Below the pieces are notes generated by a model. The model was not told the DNA's origin. It searched no databases and saw only the letters and a program-made list of their open reading frames with translations. A stretch of 64,000 nt of DNA from Succinivibrionaceae bacterium (GTDB taxonomy: Bacteria; Pseudomonadota; Gammaproteobacteria; Enterobacterales; Succinivibrionaceae), in NCBI GenBank assembly GCA_019420905.1, contig JAHZGH010000006.1:62001-126000 (forward strand), written 5' to 3'. The translations under genes were made by a program, and so were the position numbers. This document shows, one piece after another, positions 52,246-60,592 of the stretch. Positions within the stretch are counted from its first letter, which is position 1. The number at the start of each line of letters is the position of its first letter.

Positions 52246-53943
52246 TTAAACTAAAGGATCTTTATGCTTTTTTATAAATTGCGGATCGGCAAGAAGTTTT
52301 TTCGCCATATCAAGAGCATGATCAAAGTCTACAGCTAAAGCTCCGTCTAGATTCTTATGCACACCTGCTTTTTCTAATATAGTACGCGGCTGAGAGCGCA
52401 TGGCTGAAAAAATAACAAAGGTATGGTGTTCTTTACATACATTGATAATATTTTCAATAGAAGATTCGCCGGAAGCATCTAAATAAGGCATAAACCTCAT
52501 GCGCAAGATAAGGATGCGAGGCATTTTTTCTAATGCTTTTAATTTGTCGCAGAATTCAGAGGCTACGCCAAAGAATAATGGTCCATTGATTTGCAGAACT
52601 ACAACATCATCAGGAATATCTACATCCTCAGGCATATCACCATCCTGGCTTTCATATTCAGAAGTTTTATAGTGACGCTTGATTTCCAAAGAACGAGACA
52701 TATGACGCATGAAGAGCAGGGAGGCAAAGGTAACGCCGACACCGATTGCTACAGTTAGATCTACTAATACAGTTAAAGCAAAAGTTAAAAATAAAATAGT
52801 GCGATCAGATGGTGAGATTTTGGCAATTTGAATAAAATGCTTAATATCGCTCATGCCCCAGGACACCATAAAGAGAACAGCAGCTAAGGATGCCATAGGT
52901 ATGAAAGCTAGAATATCCATTGCAGTATATAAAAATACTAGCAGGAATAAAGCATGAGCAATACCTGCAATAGGAGTACGGCCGCCAGCTTTAACATTAG
53001 TTGCTGTACGGGCAATGGCTCCGGTTGCCGGCAATCCGCCAAATATTCCTGAGGCGACATTTGCTACGCCTTGTCCAATAAGTTCTTGATTTAAAGAATG
53101 CTTATGACCAATCATTCCATCTGCTACAACAGCTGATAATAAGGCCTCGATACCAGCTAAAAAGGCAATGGTGCAGGCAGAAGGAATCAGCTGTCTGATA
53201 GTATCTAAAGATATATCTGGCCAGAGAGGCATTGGCAGTCCTGTAGGCAATTCAGGGAAGCGGCTTCCTATAGTATCAACGGGAAGCTTTAAAATGAAAG
53301 CTACTAAGGAAACAGCAATAATTGATACTAAATAGGAAGGTATTTGCGGGGAAATCTTTTTGCAAACTGCAATTAGAGCAAAGCCTAAAATGCCCAAGCC
53401 TACAGCATAGATGGAGGTTTCATTTAAATGTGTAAAGTAGCAGGCCCACTTATTTATGAAGTCGGCAGGAACATTTTCTACAGTTAATCCTAAGAAATCC
53501 TTTACCTGAGATGAAGCAATGATTACGGCGATGCCTGAGGTAAAACCTGTAATTACTGGATAGGGAATAAATTTAATCAGTTTACCTAATTTTGCATATC
53601 CGGAAATAATTAGGATAATGCCAGCCATAATTGAGGCAATAATTAAGCCATCAAAGCCGAAGCGATCGATGATGTCGAAGATTACTACAACGAAGGCGCC
53701 AGTTGGACCTCCGATTTGGACGCGAGAGCCGCCTAAAAGAGAAATAAAGAAACCGGCAATGACGGCAGTAACTAGGCCTTTATCTGGAGAGGCGCCGCTA
53801 GCTACAGCCATAGCCATAGCTAAAGGCAAGGCTACAATTGCTACGGTAATGCCTGCAGTAACATCTGTGCGGAATTGTTTAAAGCTATAGCCTTCTTTTA
53901 AACAAGTAAGCAGCGCAGGAACAAAAGTGCTGGAGGTTTTCAT
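52246..53943 (-). CDS. SulP-family anion transporter with STAS domain
   Basis: Inner-membrane transporter of the SLC26/SulP family; members move sulfate, bicarbonate or dicarboxylates, and the substrate here is open. Helical region about 1-400 with VAIVALPLAMAMAVASGASP, GGSRVQIGGPTGAFVVV and FGGLPATGAIARTATNVKAGGRTP. C-terminal STAS domain (about 440-555), with LDASGESSIENI at the phosphorylation-site loop of anti-sigma antagonists. The ATG at 53943 (565 residues) has AGGGGA upstream at long spacing; an ATG at 53967 is possible but lacks a site. Terminates at the shared hairpin with smpB. Confidence 0.9.
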   Translation of the reverse strand: MKTSSTFVPALLTCLKEGYSFKQFRTDVTAGITVAIVALPLAMAMAVASGASPDKGLVTAVIAGFFISLLGGSRVQIGGPTGAFVVVIFDIIDRFGFDGLIIASIMAGIILIISGYAKLGKLIKFIPYPVITGFTSGIAVIIASSQVKDFLGLTVENVPADFINKWACYFTHLNETSIYAVGLGILGFALIAVCKKISPQIPSYLVSIIAVSLVAFILKLPVDTIGSRFPELPTGLPMPLWPDISLDTIRQLIPSACTIAFLAGIEALLSAVVADGMIGHKHSLNQELIGQGVANVASGIFGGLPATGAIARTATNVKAGGRTPIAGIAHALFLLVFLYTAMDILAFIPMASLAAVLFMVSWGMSDIKHFIQIAKISPSDRTILFLTFALTVLVDLTVAIGVGVTFASLLFMRHMSRSLEIKRHYKTSEYESQDGDMPEDVDIPDDVVVLQINGPLFFGVASEFCDKLKALEKMPRILILRMRFMPYLDASGESSIENIINVCKEHHTFVIFSAMRSQPRTILEKAGVHKNLDGALAVDFDHALDMAKKLLADPQFIKKHKDPLV

Positions 53944-54035
53944 AAAAAAATAAATCCCCTGTAGCATTCATTTTATGAAGCCACAAAAAAGCCCTTATAA
54001 AATAGGGAAAGCTGAACTTGAGACTGTGATGACAA

Positions 54036-54057
54036 GCTTACAAATGGCTCTGTAAGC
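54036..54057. repeat. Inverted repeat between the SulP gene and ssrA
   Basis: GCTTACA at 54036-54042 and TGTAAGC at 54051-54057, a 7-bp inverted repeat with 8-base centre in the SulP leader region. It could be an operator or an RNA hairpin; nothing more can be said. Confidence 0.3.
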
Positions 54058-54181
54058 CGGCACAAAAAGCATGCATTATATCAAGAAAATAACTTAAAAA
54101 GGGGATATTTTACTTATTTAAAACCAAATATTTCTGCATTTAGCATACTTAATGCAGGTTAAGTGGATAATAGCCTTAATC

Positions 54182-54211
54182 TTGACAATTTTTTAATTTA
54201 TTCTATATAAT
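54182..54211 (+). promoter_or_regulatory. Promoter of ssrA
   Basis: Consensus TTGACA (54182-54187) and consensus TATAAT (54206-54211) with an 18-base spacer, about 10 bases before the tmRNA 5' end. Confidence 0.88.
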
Positions 54212-54221
54212 AGGCAGACTA

Positions 54222-54582
54222 GGGGATGATTTTGGTTTCGACCGGAAGCATGGATTCCTAGGAGCATGTCGAGGTGCGGGGCCTCGTAAAAAATTCGCAT
54301 TAAAATAGTCGCAAACGACGAAACCTACGCTTTGGCAGCTTAATAACCTGCGCATAGCCCTCAGTTCTAAGCCTTTCTAGTGACGCTTAGTCTTGCTGGG
54401 GTCGGTTTTCACTAGATCGAACGGAAGCCCCGTCTGAGGTGGAAGTTTTAAAGATTTTTTCAGACTGGACATTATGTGGCGTGGCGGTCCGCAGCAGGTG
54501 TTGAGATCAATGATTGCCTAAACATGTAGCGCCGAAGATGAAGTCTTTTGGGACGAGGGTTCGAGTCCCTCCATCTCCACCA
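54222..54582 (+). ncRNA. ssrA: Transfer-messenger RNA (tmRNA)
   Basis: Rescues stalled ribosomes and tags the nascent chain for proteolysis, together with SmpB. One-piece tmRNA of 361 bases. The 5' GGGGATG pairs with CATCTCC before the encoded ACCA, with a G-U at position 3 as in alanine tRNA. The 5' segment TTTTGGTTTCGAC and the 3' GGTTCGAGTCCC T-arm are typical. The tag frame begins at GCA 54311 and reads ANDETYALAA followed by TAA 54341-54343, then a second TAA-like stop context. E. coli has ANDENYALAA, so only Asn to Thr differs. Several pseudoknot-forming segments lie between tag and 3' end. Confidence 0.97.
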
Positions 54583-54586
54583 AGAG

Positions 54587-54609
54587 CCACCGTTTAAGGT
54601 GGTTTTTTT
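54587..54609 (+). terminator. ssrA terminator
   Basis: CCACC/GGTGG stem (54587-54591 with 54598-54602), a six-base loop and a seven-T run. Confidence 0.88.
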
Positions 54610-54989
54610 GTGCCTTTTTTATCTTATAAAAAATTTTTTGTGTCAATGCTGATTAACGATGGTTTTTATAGGGCATAATTTTCTTATATCTAAATAATAA
54701 GAAAGTACGCTTTTGAATTTGCATTTAGTATTTAGTAATTTTCGAAGACTATTCAAGATAATGACACGACTAATTAAGTTAGCGGTTATTTTCATGGAAT
54801 ATTAGTTATTTTGAGATCTTTGTAAGGATTTTATTAAAAGCTAAAAAAATATTTAAAAAAAAGCTATATATTATCAAAGTTAAGCGATTATGTTGTTGCA
54901 GCCGGCAATAACATTAAGCTCCTAGACATAATTTATTTCTTAGTGCAACTCATTGTAAAATTTAAAATTGTTAATTAAGAAAAATATTT
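54610..54989. other. Intergenic region between ssrA and rpsO
   Basis: About 380 AT-rich bases with no credible gene or RNA that I can recognise. The rpsO promoter and leader follow at its right end. Confidence 0.45.
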
Positions 54990-55021
54990 TTGTCGAAACG
55001 GCAACTGTGTTGTGATAAAAT
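54990..55021 (+). promoter_or_regulatory. Probable rpsO promoter
   Basis: TTGTCG (54990-54995) and an extended -10 TGTGATAAA (55011-55019), spacer about 18. Start of transcription would fall near 55027, exactly at the beginning of the structured leader. Confidence 0.5.
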
Positions 55022-55027
55022 TTGCAG

Positions 55028-55085
55028 GCCCTTAACTGAGTTTGTGATCGGTCTGAGGGCGAAGTTATTATCCATCACAAAGGAG
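55028..55085 (+). promoter_or_regulatory. rpsO leader with pseudoknot potential (S15 autoregulation)
   Basis: Stem 1 pairs 55028-55034 with 55054-55060 (GCCCTTA with TGAGGGC). Its loop contains TTTGTGAT (55041-55048), which is fully complementary to ATCACAAA at 55074-55081, directly against the AGGAG ribosome site (55081-55085). The two helices interleave, giving an H-type pseudoknot around the initiation region, the same principle by which E. coli S15 represses its own mRNA. Confidence 0.65.
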
Positions 55086-55094
55086 CATATATAA

Positions 55095-55364
55095 ATGTCT
55101 TTAACAGTTGAACAGAAAGCAAAAATCATCGCTGAGTTTGGTCGCAATCCGCAGGATACCGGTTATCCAGAGGTTCAGATTGCTCTTTTAACTGCAAGAA
55201 TTACTGATTTGCAGCCGCATTTTGAAACCCACAAGAAAGACCACCACAGCCGTCGCGGTTTGTTGCGTTTAGTTGCTCAGCGTCGCAAGATGCTTGACTA
55301 TCTGAAAGACTCCGATTTGGCTCGTTATACTGCCATCATCGAGAAGTTAAAGCTCCGTCGCTAA
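55095..55364 (+). CDS. rpsO: 30S ribosomal protein S15
   Basis: Primary binder of 16S rRNA in the central domain. 89 residues, the standard length, with the helical signature GYPEVQIALLTARITDL, the conserved HKKDHHSRRGLLRLVAQRRKMLDYL and a basic C-terminus. AAAGGAG lies nine bases before the ATG. The leader can fold into a pseudoknot over this site. rpsO-pnp order is conserved across proteobacteria. Confidence 0.98.
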   Translation: MSLTVEQKAKIIAEFGRNPQDTGYPEVQIALLTARITDLQPHFETHKKDHHSRRGLLRLVAQRRKMLDYLKDSDLARYTAIIEKLKLRR

Positions 55365-55379
55365 TCCGGCGTCTGGATC

Positions 55380-55406
55380 GGGCGGCAATTATGCCGCCCA
55401 ATTTTT
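55380..55406 (+). terminator. Terminator or attenuator between rpsO and pnp
   Basis: An 8-bp GC-rich stem (55380-55387 with 55392-55399), a four-base loop and AATTTTTA. The short T-run would allow read-through into pnp, as in E. coli. Confidence 0.8.
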
Positions 55407-55410
55407 AGCA

Positions 55411-55443
55411 GATCCGTCAAGAGGCATAATAAAAAGACGGATC
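55411..55443 (+). promoter_or_regulatory. Hairpin in the pnp leader
   Basis: GATCCGTC (55411-55418) pairs with GACGGATC (55436-55443), a perfect 8-bp stem ending about 16 bases before the pnp start. Its position matches the E. coli pnp leader duplex that RNase III cuts and PNPase then degrades in autoregulation. Confidence 0.55.
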
Positions 55444-55459
55444 CATGTGGAGAATTTTA

Positions 55460-57739
55460 ATGAATTTAAAGCCTACCGTGCACACCTTTAAATACGGTCG
55501 TCATACAATCACTTTAGAAACCGGTGCAATTGGTCGTCAGGCTGACTCAGCCGTTATGGCATCTATGGACGATACTACCGTATTTGCCACAGTCGTCTGC
55601 AATCGTCATGAGGAAGTCGCAGGCCGTGATTTCTTCCCGTTAACAGTAAATTATCAAGAACGTTCTTATGCAGCAGGAAAGATCCCTGTATCTTTCTTCC
55701 GCCGTGAAGGCCGCGCTACCGAAGGTGAAACTTTAATATCCCGTTTAATCGATCGTCCTTTACGTCCTCTTTTCCCTGATGGTTTTGTCAATGAGGTTCA
55801 GGTTATAGTGACTGTAATGTCTGCTAATCCTGAAATTCCGACCGATATCATTTCAATTATTGCTTCATCTGCAGCATTAGCATCCTCTGGTCTGCCTTGG
55901 AATGGTCCATTAGGTGCAGCTCGCGTAGGTTATATAAATGGTGAGTATGTATTAAATCCTTTAACCTCCGAATCACGCATCTCTGACCTTGACTTAGTTG
56001 TAGCTGGCACCGAGAAAGCTGTAGTTATGGTTGAGTCTGAGGCCAATCAGCTGCCTGAGTCTGTAATGCTCGGCGCTGTAATGTACGGTCAAGAGCAGCT
56101 GCAGCAGGTTATAGAGAATATTAAAGAGTTTGCCAAGAAAGCTAATCGTCCAGTATGGGATTGGCAGGCTCCTGCTGAGGATGAAGAATTAGTTGCAGCA
56201 GTTAAAGCCGAGGTGTCCGAGGCTATTGGTGAAGCCTTCCGTATTGTTGATAAACTAGAGCGTCAGGATAAACTGGCTGCAATAGAGAAGAATGCGATTG
56301 AAAAATTAATCGCTTCTCGTGAGGATTGGGCTGAGAAGTCTCAGGATATTGCCAAGATTTTCTTTGAGCTAGAGCGCAGCATTGTGCGTGAGCGTATTCT
56401 AAGCGGTGAAAATCGCATCGATGGCCGCTCTTTACGCATGATAAGGCCTATTACCATTGCAACAGGTATCTTACCGCGCGTTCATGGTTCAGCTTTATTT
56501 ACTCGCGGTGAAACACAATCTATTGGTACTTGTACCTTAGGTTCTGAGCGTGATGCGCAGACTTTCGAGGATATGACAGGCATTCGTACCGAGCGCTTCA
56601 TCCTTCACTATAATTTCCCTCCATATTGCGTAGGTGAGACAGGTCTTATTGGTTCTCCTAAGCGTCGTGAAATTGGTCATGGCCGCTTAGCAAAACGTGC
56701 TTTAAAGGCTGTTTTACCTGATATGGATAATTTCCCTTACACTATTCGAGTAGTATCTGAAATTACTGAGTCTAATGGTTCTTCTTCAATGGCTTCTGTA
56801 TGCTCAGGCTGTATGTCTCTTTTAGATGCAGGCGTACCGCTTAAGGCGCCTGTTGCAGGCATTGCTATGGGGTTAGTCAAAGAAGGTGATCGCGTTGCCA
56901 TTTTAACTGACATTATGGGAGACGAGGATCACTTAGGAGACATGGACTTTAAGGTAGCAGGTTCTCGTGAAGGTGTTACAGCGTTACAGATGGATATCAA
57001 GACTGACGGTATCACTCGTGAAATTATGCAGCAGGCTTTAACTGATGCACATGCAGCTCGTATCCATTTATTGAATGTAATGCAGCAAGCTCTGCCGGCT
57101 CCTCGTGAGCATATGTCTCCTTATGCGCCTCGTTTAGTTACTATTAAGGTTCCAGCAAACAAGGTTAAGGACGTTATCGGCAAGGGCGGATTTAATGTAC
57201 GCTCCATTCAGGCAGATACCAATTCTCAAATAGATATTGCAGATGACGGTACTGTAAAAATTTCAGCATCCTCTGAGTATAGTGCAAATGAGGCTATTAA
57301 GCGCATTAAGGATCTTCTAGTTGAAGTTGAGGTCGGTCAGGATTATGAAGGCAAGGTAGTTCGTATTACCGATTTCGGTGCTTTCGTAAATATTTTGCCT
57401 GGACGTGACGGCTTAGTTCATATTTCACAGATTACTGAAGAGCGTGTTGAAAATGTTGGCGATTACTTGCGCGTTGGAGATAATGTTCGAGTACGCGTAT
57501 TAGACATTGACAACACTGGCCGTATTCGCTTATCAATTAAAGCTTTAACTGAAGAAGCTGCAAATAATGCAGCAAATGCTGAAACTGAGACTGTTCAGGA
57601 AGAAGCTTCTTTACAAGATAAAGCTGAGGTCTCGGAGTCTCCTGTAGAAGCTCCTGTAGCTGAAAATACAGAAGTTGAAAATACAGCTGCAGTTCAACAG
57701 GCAGATGCTAATGAAGATGAAGGGAAAGCTGAGCGTTAA
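55460..57739 (+). CDS. pnp: Polyribonucleotide nucleotidyltransferase (PNPase)
   Basis: 3'-5' phosphorolytic exoribonuclease of the degradosome. Start ATG 55460 (MNLKPTVHTFKYG), with TGGAG seven bases upstream; an ATG at 55445 precedes that site. 759 residues: two RNase PH domains (FFPLTVNYQERSYAAGKIP; GTCTLGSERDAQTFED and GSREGVTALQMDIK), a KH domain (VIGKGGFNVRSI) and an S1 domain (YEGKVVRITDFGAFVNILPG). The C-terminal about 65 residues are an Ala/Glu-rich acidic tail, longer than in E. coli (711 residues), possibly a degradosome contact. Confidence 0.97.
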   Translation: MNLKPTVHTFKYGRHTITLETGAIGRQADSAVMASMDDTTVFATVVCNRHEEVAGRDFFPLTVNYQERSYAAGKIPVSFFRREGRATEGETLISRLIDRPLRPLFPDGFVNEVQVIVTVMSANPEIPTDIISIIASSAALASSGLPWNGPLGAARVGYINGEYVLNPLTSESRISDLDLVVAGTEKAVVMVESEANQLPESVMLGAVMYGQEQLQQVIENIKEFAKKANRPVWDWQAPAEDEELVAAVKAEVSEAIGEAFRIVDKLERQDKLAAIEKNAIEKLIASREDWAEKSQDIAKIFFELERSIVRERILSGENRIDGRSLRMIRPITIATGILPRVHGSALFTRGETQSIGTCTLGSERDAQTFEDMTGIRTERFILHYNFPPYCVGETGLIGSPKRREIGHGRLAKRALKAVLPDMDNFPYTIRVVSEITESNGSSSMASVCSGCMSLLDAGVPLKAPVAGIAMGLVKEGDRVAILTDIMGDEDHLGDMDFKVAGSREGVTALQMDIKTDGITREIMQQALTDAHAARIHLLNVMQQALPAPREHMSPYAPRLVTIKVPANKVKDVIGKGGFNVRSIQADTNSQIDIADDGTVKISASSEYSANEAIKRIKDLLVEVEVGQDYEGKVVRITDFGAFVNILPGRDGLVHISQITEERVENVGDYLRVGDNVRVRVLDIDNTGRIRLSIKALTEEAANNAANAETETVQEEASLQDKAEVSESPVEAPVAENTEVENTAAVQQADANEDEGKAER

Positions 57740-57767
57740 GTATAAGTTTTTCTAAATACTAATTATT

Positions 57768-57804
57768 AGCCCGAAAGTCTTATGACGTTCGGGCTTTTGG
57801 GTTT
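57768..57804 (+). terminator. pnp terminator
   Basis: An 8-bp stem (57768-57775 with 57788-57795) extended by an inner GTC/GAC helix, followed by TTTTGGGTTTT. Confidence 0.82.
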
Positions 57805-57821
57805 TATCAAGGTAATAATAA

Positions 57822-59195
57822 ATGGCTACACGTGAGCATTTTTCCTCTCGATTAGGATTTGTTTTAATCGCAGCAGGCTGCGCTATTGGTTTAGGTAATG
57901 TTTGGCGCTTTCCTTTCATTGTCGGACAGTATGGCGGAGCAATTTTCGTTTTAATTTATTTACTGTTTTTATTTTTATTTGGCCTTCCTTTATTGACTAT
58001 CGAGCTTGCTGTAGGACGTGCTTCAAGAAGAAGTTTAGCCCAATCTTTTGAGCTTTTGGAGGAAAAGGGAGCATCCTGGCATCTAAATAAATATTGGATG
58101 ATTTTAGGCAATTATGTGTTGATGTCATTTTATACGGTGGTAACCGGATGGATGATGTTCTATTGCATCAAAGGGTTTACCGGAGAGTTTGGCGTTGACA
58201 CTGATGCAGCTACCGCAGCTCAGGCATTTACTAAAATGCTCTCTTCTCCGGCTGATATGCTTACGTCTATGTTAGCTGTAATTGCAATTGGTTTTGGTGT
58301 ATGCGCTATGGGATTGCGCAAGGGTGTTGAGCGTATTACTAAGCCGATGATGCTCTTGCTTTTTGCCATCATGATTTTCCTAGCAATAAGATCTTGTTAT
58401 TTGCCTGGATTTGAGCAAGGTATTTCTTATTATTTAACCCCTAATTTTGAAAATTTTTCACAGCATAGCCTAACTGAAGTTTTATCAGCTGCAATGGCTC
58501 AGGCTTTCTTTACATTATCCATTGGTATCGGTGCAATTCAAATCTTTGCCACTTATGCTCCTTCAGATCATACTTTATTCTCTGAAAGTATAAATATTGC
58601 AGTTTTAGATACCCTAGTAGCTTTTATATCAGGCCTTATTATTTTCCCAGCCTGCTTTAGCTATGATGTACAGCCGGATCAAGGTCCAGGCTTAATCTTT
58701 ATTACTTTAGTATCAATCTTCTCTCATATGGAAAATGGCGGTATTTGGGGCGGTTTATTCTTCCTCTTTATGACTTTCGCTGCACTTTCAACTGTAGTAG
58801 CCGTATTTGAGAATATTATTGCTATCTCTATGGAGTTATTTACAACTTCACGCCGTCGCGCTGTAGTAAGTAATTTCTTAATCGTATTGCTTATTTCCTT
58901 GCCTTGCTTATTTGGCTTTAATTATTTGTCAGATGTTCATCCTTTAGGTGGCAGCAGTACCTTCTTAGATTTAGAAGATTTTATTATTTCAAATAATATT
59001 CTGCCTCTAGGTGCTTTATGCTATTTAATCTTTGTTACTTGGAAGCGCGGCTGGGGATTTAAGAACTATCTTGCAGAGGCAAATTTAGGCAGAGGTCCTA
59101 AGATGCCTTTATGGGTTGAAAAGTATTATCGCTATGTATTACCAGTAATAATTTTCTTATTAGTTGCTAATGGTTATTTTACCGTCTTTGGTTAG
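57822..59195 (+). CDS. Sodium-dependent amino-acid symporter, SLC6/NSS family (copy 1)
   Basis: Inner-membrane Na+-coupled importer of the neurotransmitter:sodium symporter family. 457 residues and about 11 helices, the length of MhsT-type bacterial members. The unwound TM1 is in AAGCAIGLGNVWRFPFIVGQ, TM6 in QAFFTLSIGIGAIQIFATY, and a conserved loop YGGAIFVLIYL follows TM1. Probable substrate is a hydrophobic or aromatic amino acid, by family only. First of three tandem paralogs, 80 bases after pnp and separated from it by a terminator. Confidence 0.92.
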   Translation: MATREHFSSRLGFVLIAAGCAIGLGNVWRFPFIVGQYGGAIFVLIYLLFLFLFGLPLLTIELAVGRASRRSLAQSFELLEEKGASWHLNKYWMILGNYVLMSFYTVVTGWMMFYCIKGFTGEFGVDTDAATAAQAFTKMLSSPADMLTSMLAVIAIGFGVCAMGLRKGVERITKPMMLLLFAIMIFLAIRSCYLPGFEQGISYYLTPNFENFSQHSLTEVLSAAMAQAFFTLSIGIGAIQIFATYAPSDHTLFSESINIAVLDTLVAFISGLIIFPACFSYDVQPDQGPGLIFITLVSIFSHMENGGIWGGLFFLFMTFAALSTVVAVFENIIAISMELFTTSRRRAVVSNFLIVLLISLPCLFGFNYLSDVHPLGGSSTFLDLEDFIISNNILPLGALCYLIFVTWKRGWGFKNYLAEANLGRGPKMPLWVEKYYRYVLPVIIFLLVANGYFTVFG

Positions 59196-59205
59196 GGTAT
59201 AGATT

Positions 59206-60576
59206 GTGGCTAGAGAGCAATTTTCATCAAGACTGGGCTTTTTGCTGATTACGGCTGGTTGTGCTATTGGCTTGGGAAATGTCTGGCGTTTCCCTTATAT
59301 TACAGGTCAATACGGCGGCGCAGTCTTCGTTTTAATTTATGTATGCTTTTTGCTTTTAGTAGGCTTGCCGATGCTGAGCATTGAGCTTGCTGTGGGTCGA
59401 GCTTCACGATCAAGCTTAGGACGTTCCTTTGAAGTTTTAACTCCAAATTTAAAATGGAAATATAACAAATATTGGATGATCCTGGGTAATTATGTATTGA
59501 TGGCCTTTTACAGCTTAGTCACAGGATGGATGCTTTACTATATGCTTCTGGTTTTTTCAGGAGGATTAGGTGAAGGCATAGACCAGTCAAAAGCTGGAGA
59601 AATTTTTGGGACTATGCTCTCTAAGCCCACAACACAATTTATTTGTACATTAGTTGTAACGGTTGCAGCTTTTGCGATTTGTGCTTTTGGCGTACAAAAG
59701 GGAGTTGAGCGCATAACTAAGCCTTTAATGGTATTGTTATTTTTATTATTGATTTTTTTATCCTTGCGCTCTTTTGTTCTGCCAGGATTTAAAGACGGCA
59801 TTAGCTATTATCTAATGCCTAATTTTGACAATATCGAAACCTCAGGTCTGATGACAACCTTGGCTGCAGCTATGGGACAAGCTTTTTTTACCTTAGGATT
59901 AGGTGTAGGCTCCATTCAGATCTTCGGTTCATATATGAGCCGTAAATATAGTTTATTCTATGAATCAGCTATTATTACAACCCTAGATACTTTTGTTGCT
60001 TTATTAGCAGGCGTGGTTATTTTCCCGGCATGTTTTAGCTATGGAATTGAGCCTGGCTCAGGACCTGGCCTTATTTTTGTAACCTTAGTATCGGTATTTT
60101 CTAATATGGAGCTTGGGTGGTTATGGGGAGGCCTGTTCTTCCTGTTTATGCTTTTTGCTGCCGTATCGACTTTAATTGCAGTTTTTGAAAATTTAATTGG
60201 CATCAGTATCGATATTTTTGAGTGCTCGCGTTTTAAAGCAGTTATAGTCAACTGCGCTGTAGTTCTGCTTTTGGGACTGCCGTGCATGTTTGGTTATAAC
60301 CTTTTAAGTGACGTTCATCCTATGGGAGGAGAAAGCACCATCTTAGATACCTATGATTTTGTTTTGAGCCTTAACATTTTGCCATTAGGTGCAATGGTAT
60401 ATATACTTTATGTTACCTTAAAGCGCGGTTGGGGCTTTTTTAATTATGCTAAGGAATGCAATACAGGAAAGGGACTTAAATTACCATCATGGGCCTTGTG
60501 GTATTACCGTATAGTTCTTCCTGTCGTAGTTGTTGCACTCTTTGTGCAGGGATATATTGGCATGTTTGCCAAATAA
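59206..60576 (+). CDS. Sodium-dependent amino-acid symporter, SLC6/NSS family (copy 2)
   Basis: 456 residues, same architecture as its neighbours, with TAGCAIGLGNVWRFPYITGQ in TM1 and QAFFTLGLGVGSIQIFGSY in TM6. The start is GTG at 59206, ten bases after the previous stop, so translation is probably coupled. Differences from copy 1 cluster in the loop after TM3, in TM4-5 and in the C-terminal part, consistent with a different substrate range. The central substrate-site glycines are conserved. Confidence 0.92.
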   Translation: MAREQFSSRLGFLLITAGCAIGLGNVWRFPYITGQYGGAVFVLIYVCFLLLVGLPMLSIELAVGRASRSSLGRSFEVLTPNLKWKYNKYWMILGNYVLMAFYSLVTGWMLYYMLLVFSGGLGEGIDQSKAGEIFGTMLSKPTTQFICTLVVTVAAFAICAFGVQKGVERITKPLMVLLFLLLIFLSLRSFVLPGFKDGISYYLMPNFDNIETSGLMTTLAAAMGQAFFTLGLGVGSIQIFGSYMSRKYSLFYESAIITTLDTFVALLAGVVIFPACFSYGIEPGSGPGLIFVTLVSVFSNMELGWLWGGLFFLFMLFAAVSTLIAVFENLIGISIDIFECSRFKAVIVNCAVVLLLGLPCMFGYNLLSDVHPMGGESTILDTYDFVLSLNILPLGAMVYILYVTLKRGWGFFNYAKECNTGKGLKLPSWALWYYRIVLPVVVVALFVQGYIGMFAK

Positions 60577-60592
60577 CTAGTGGAAATCAAAA

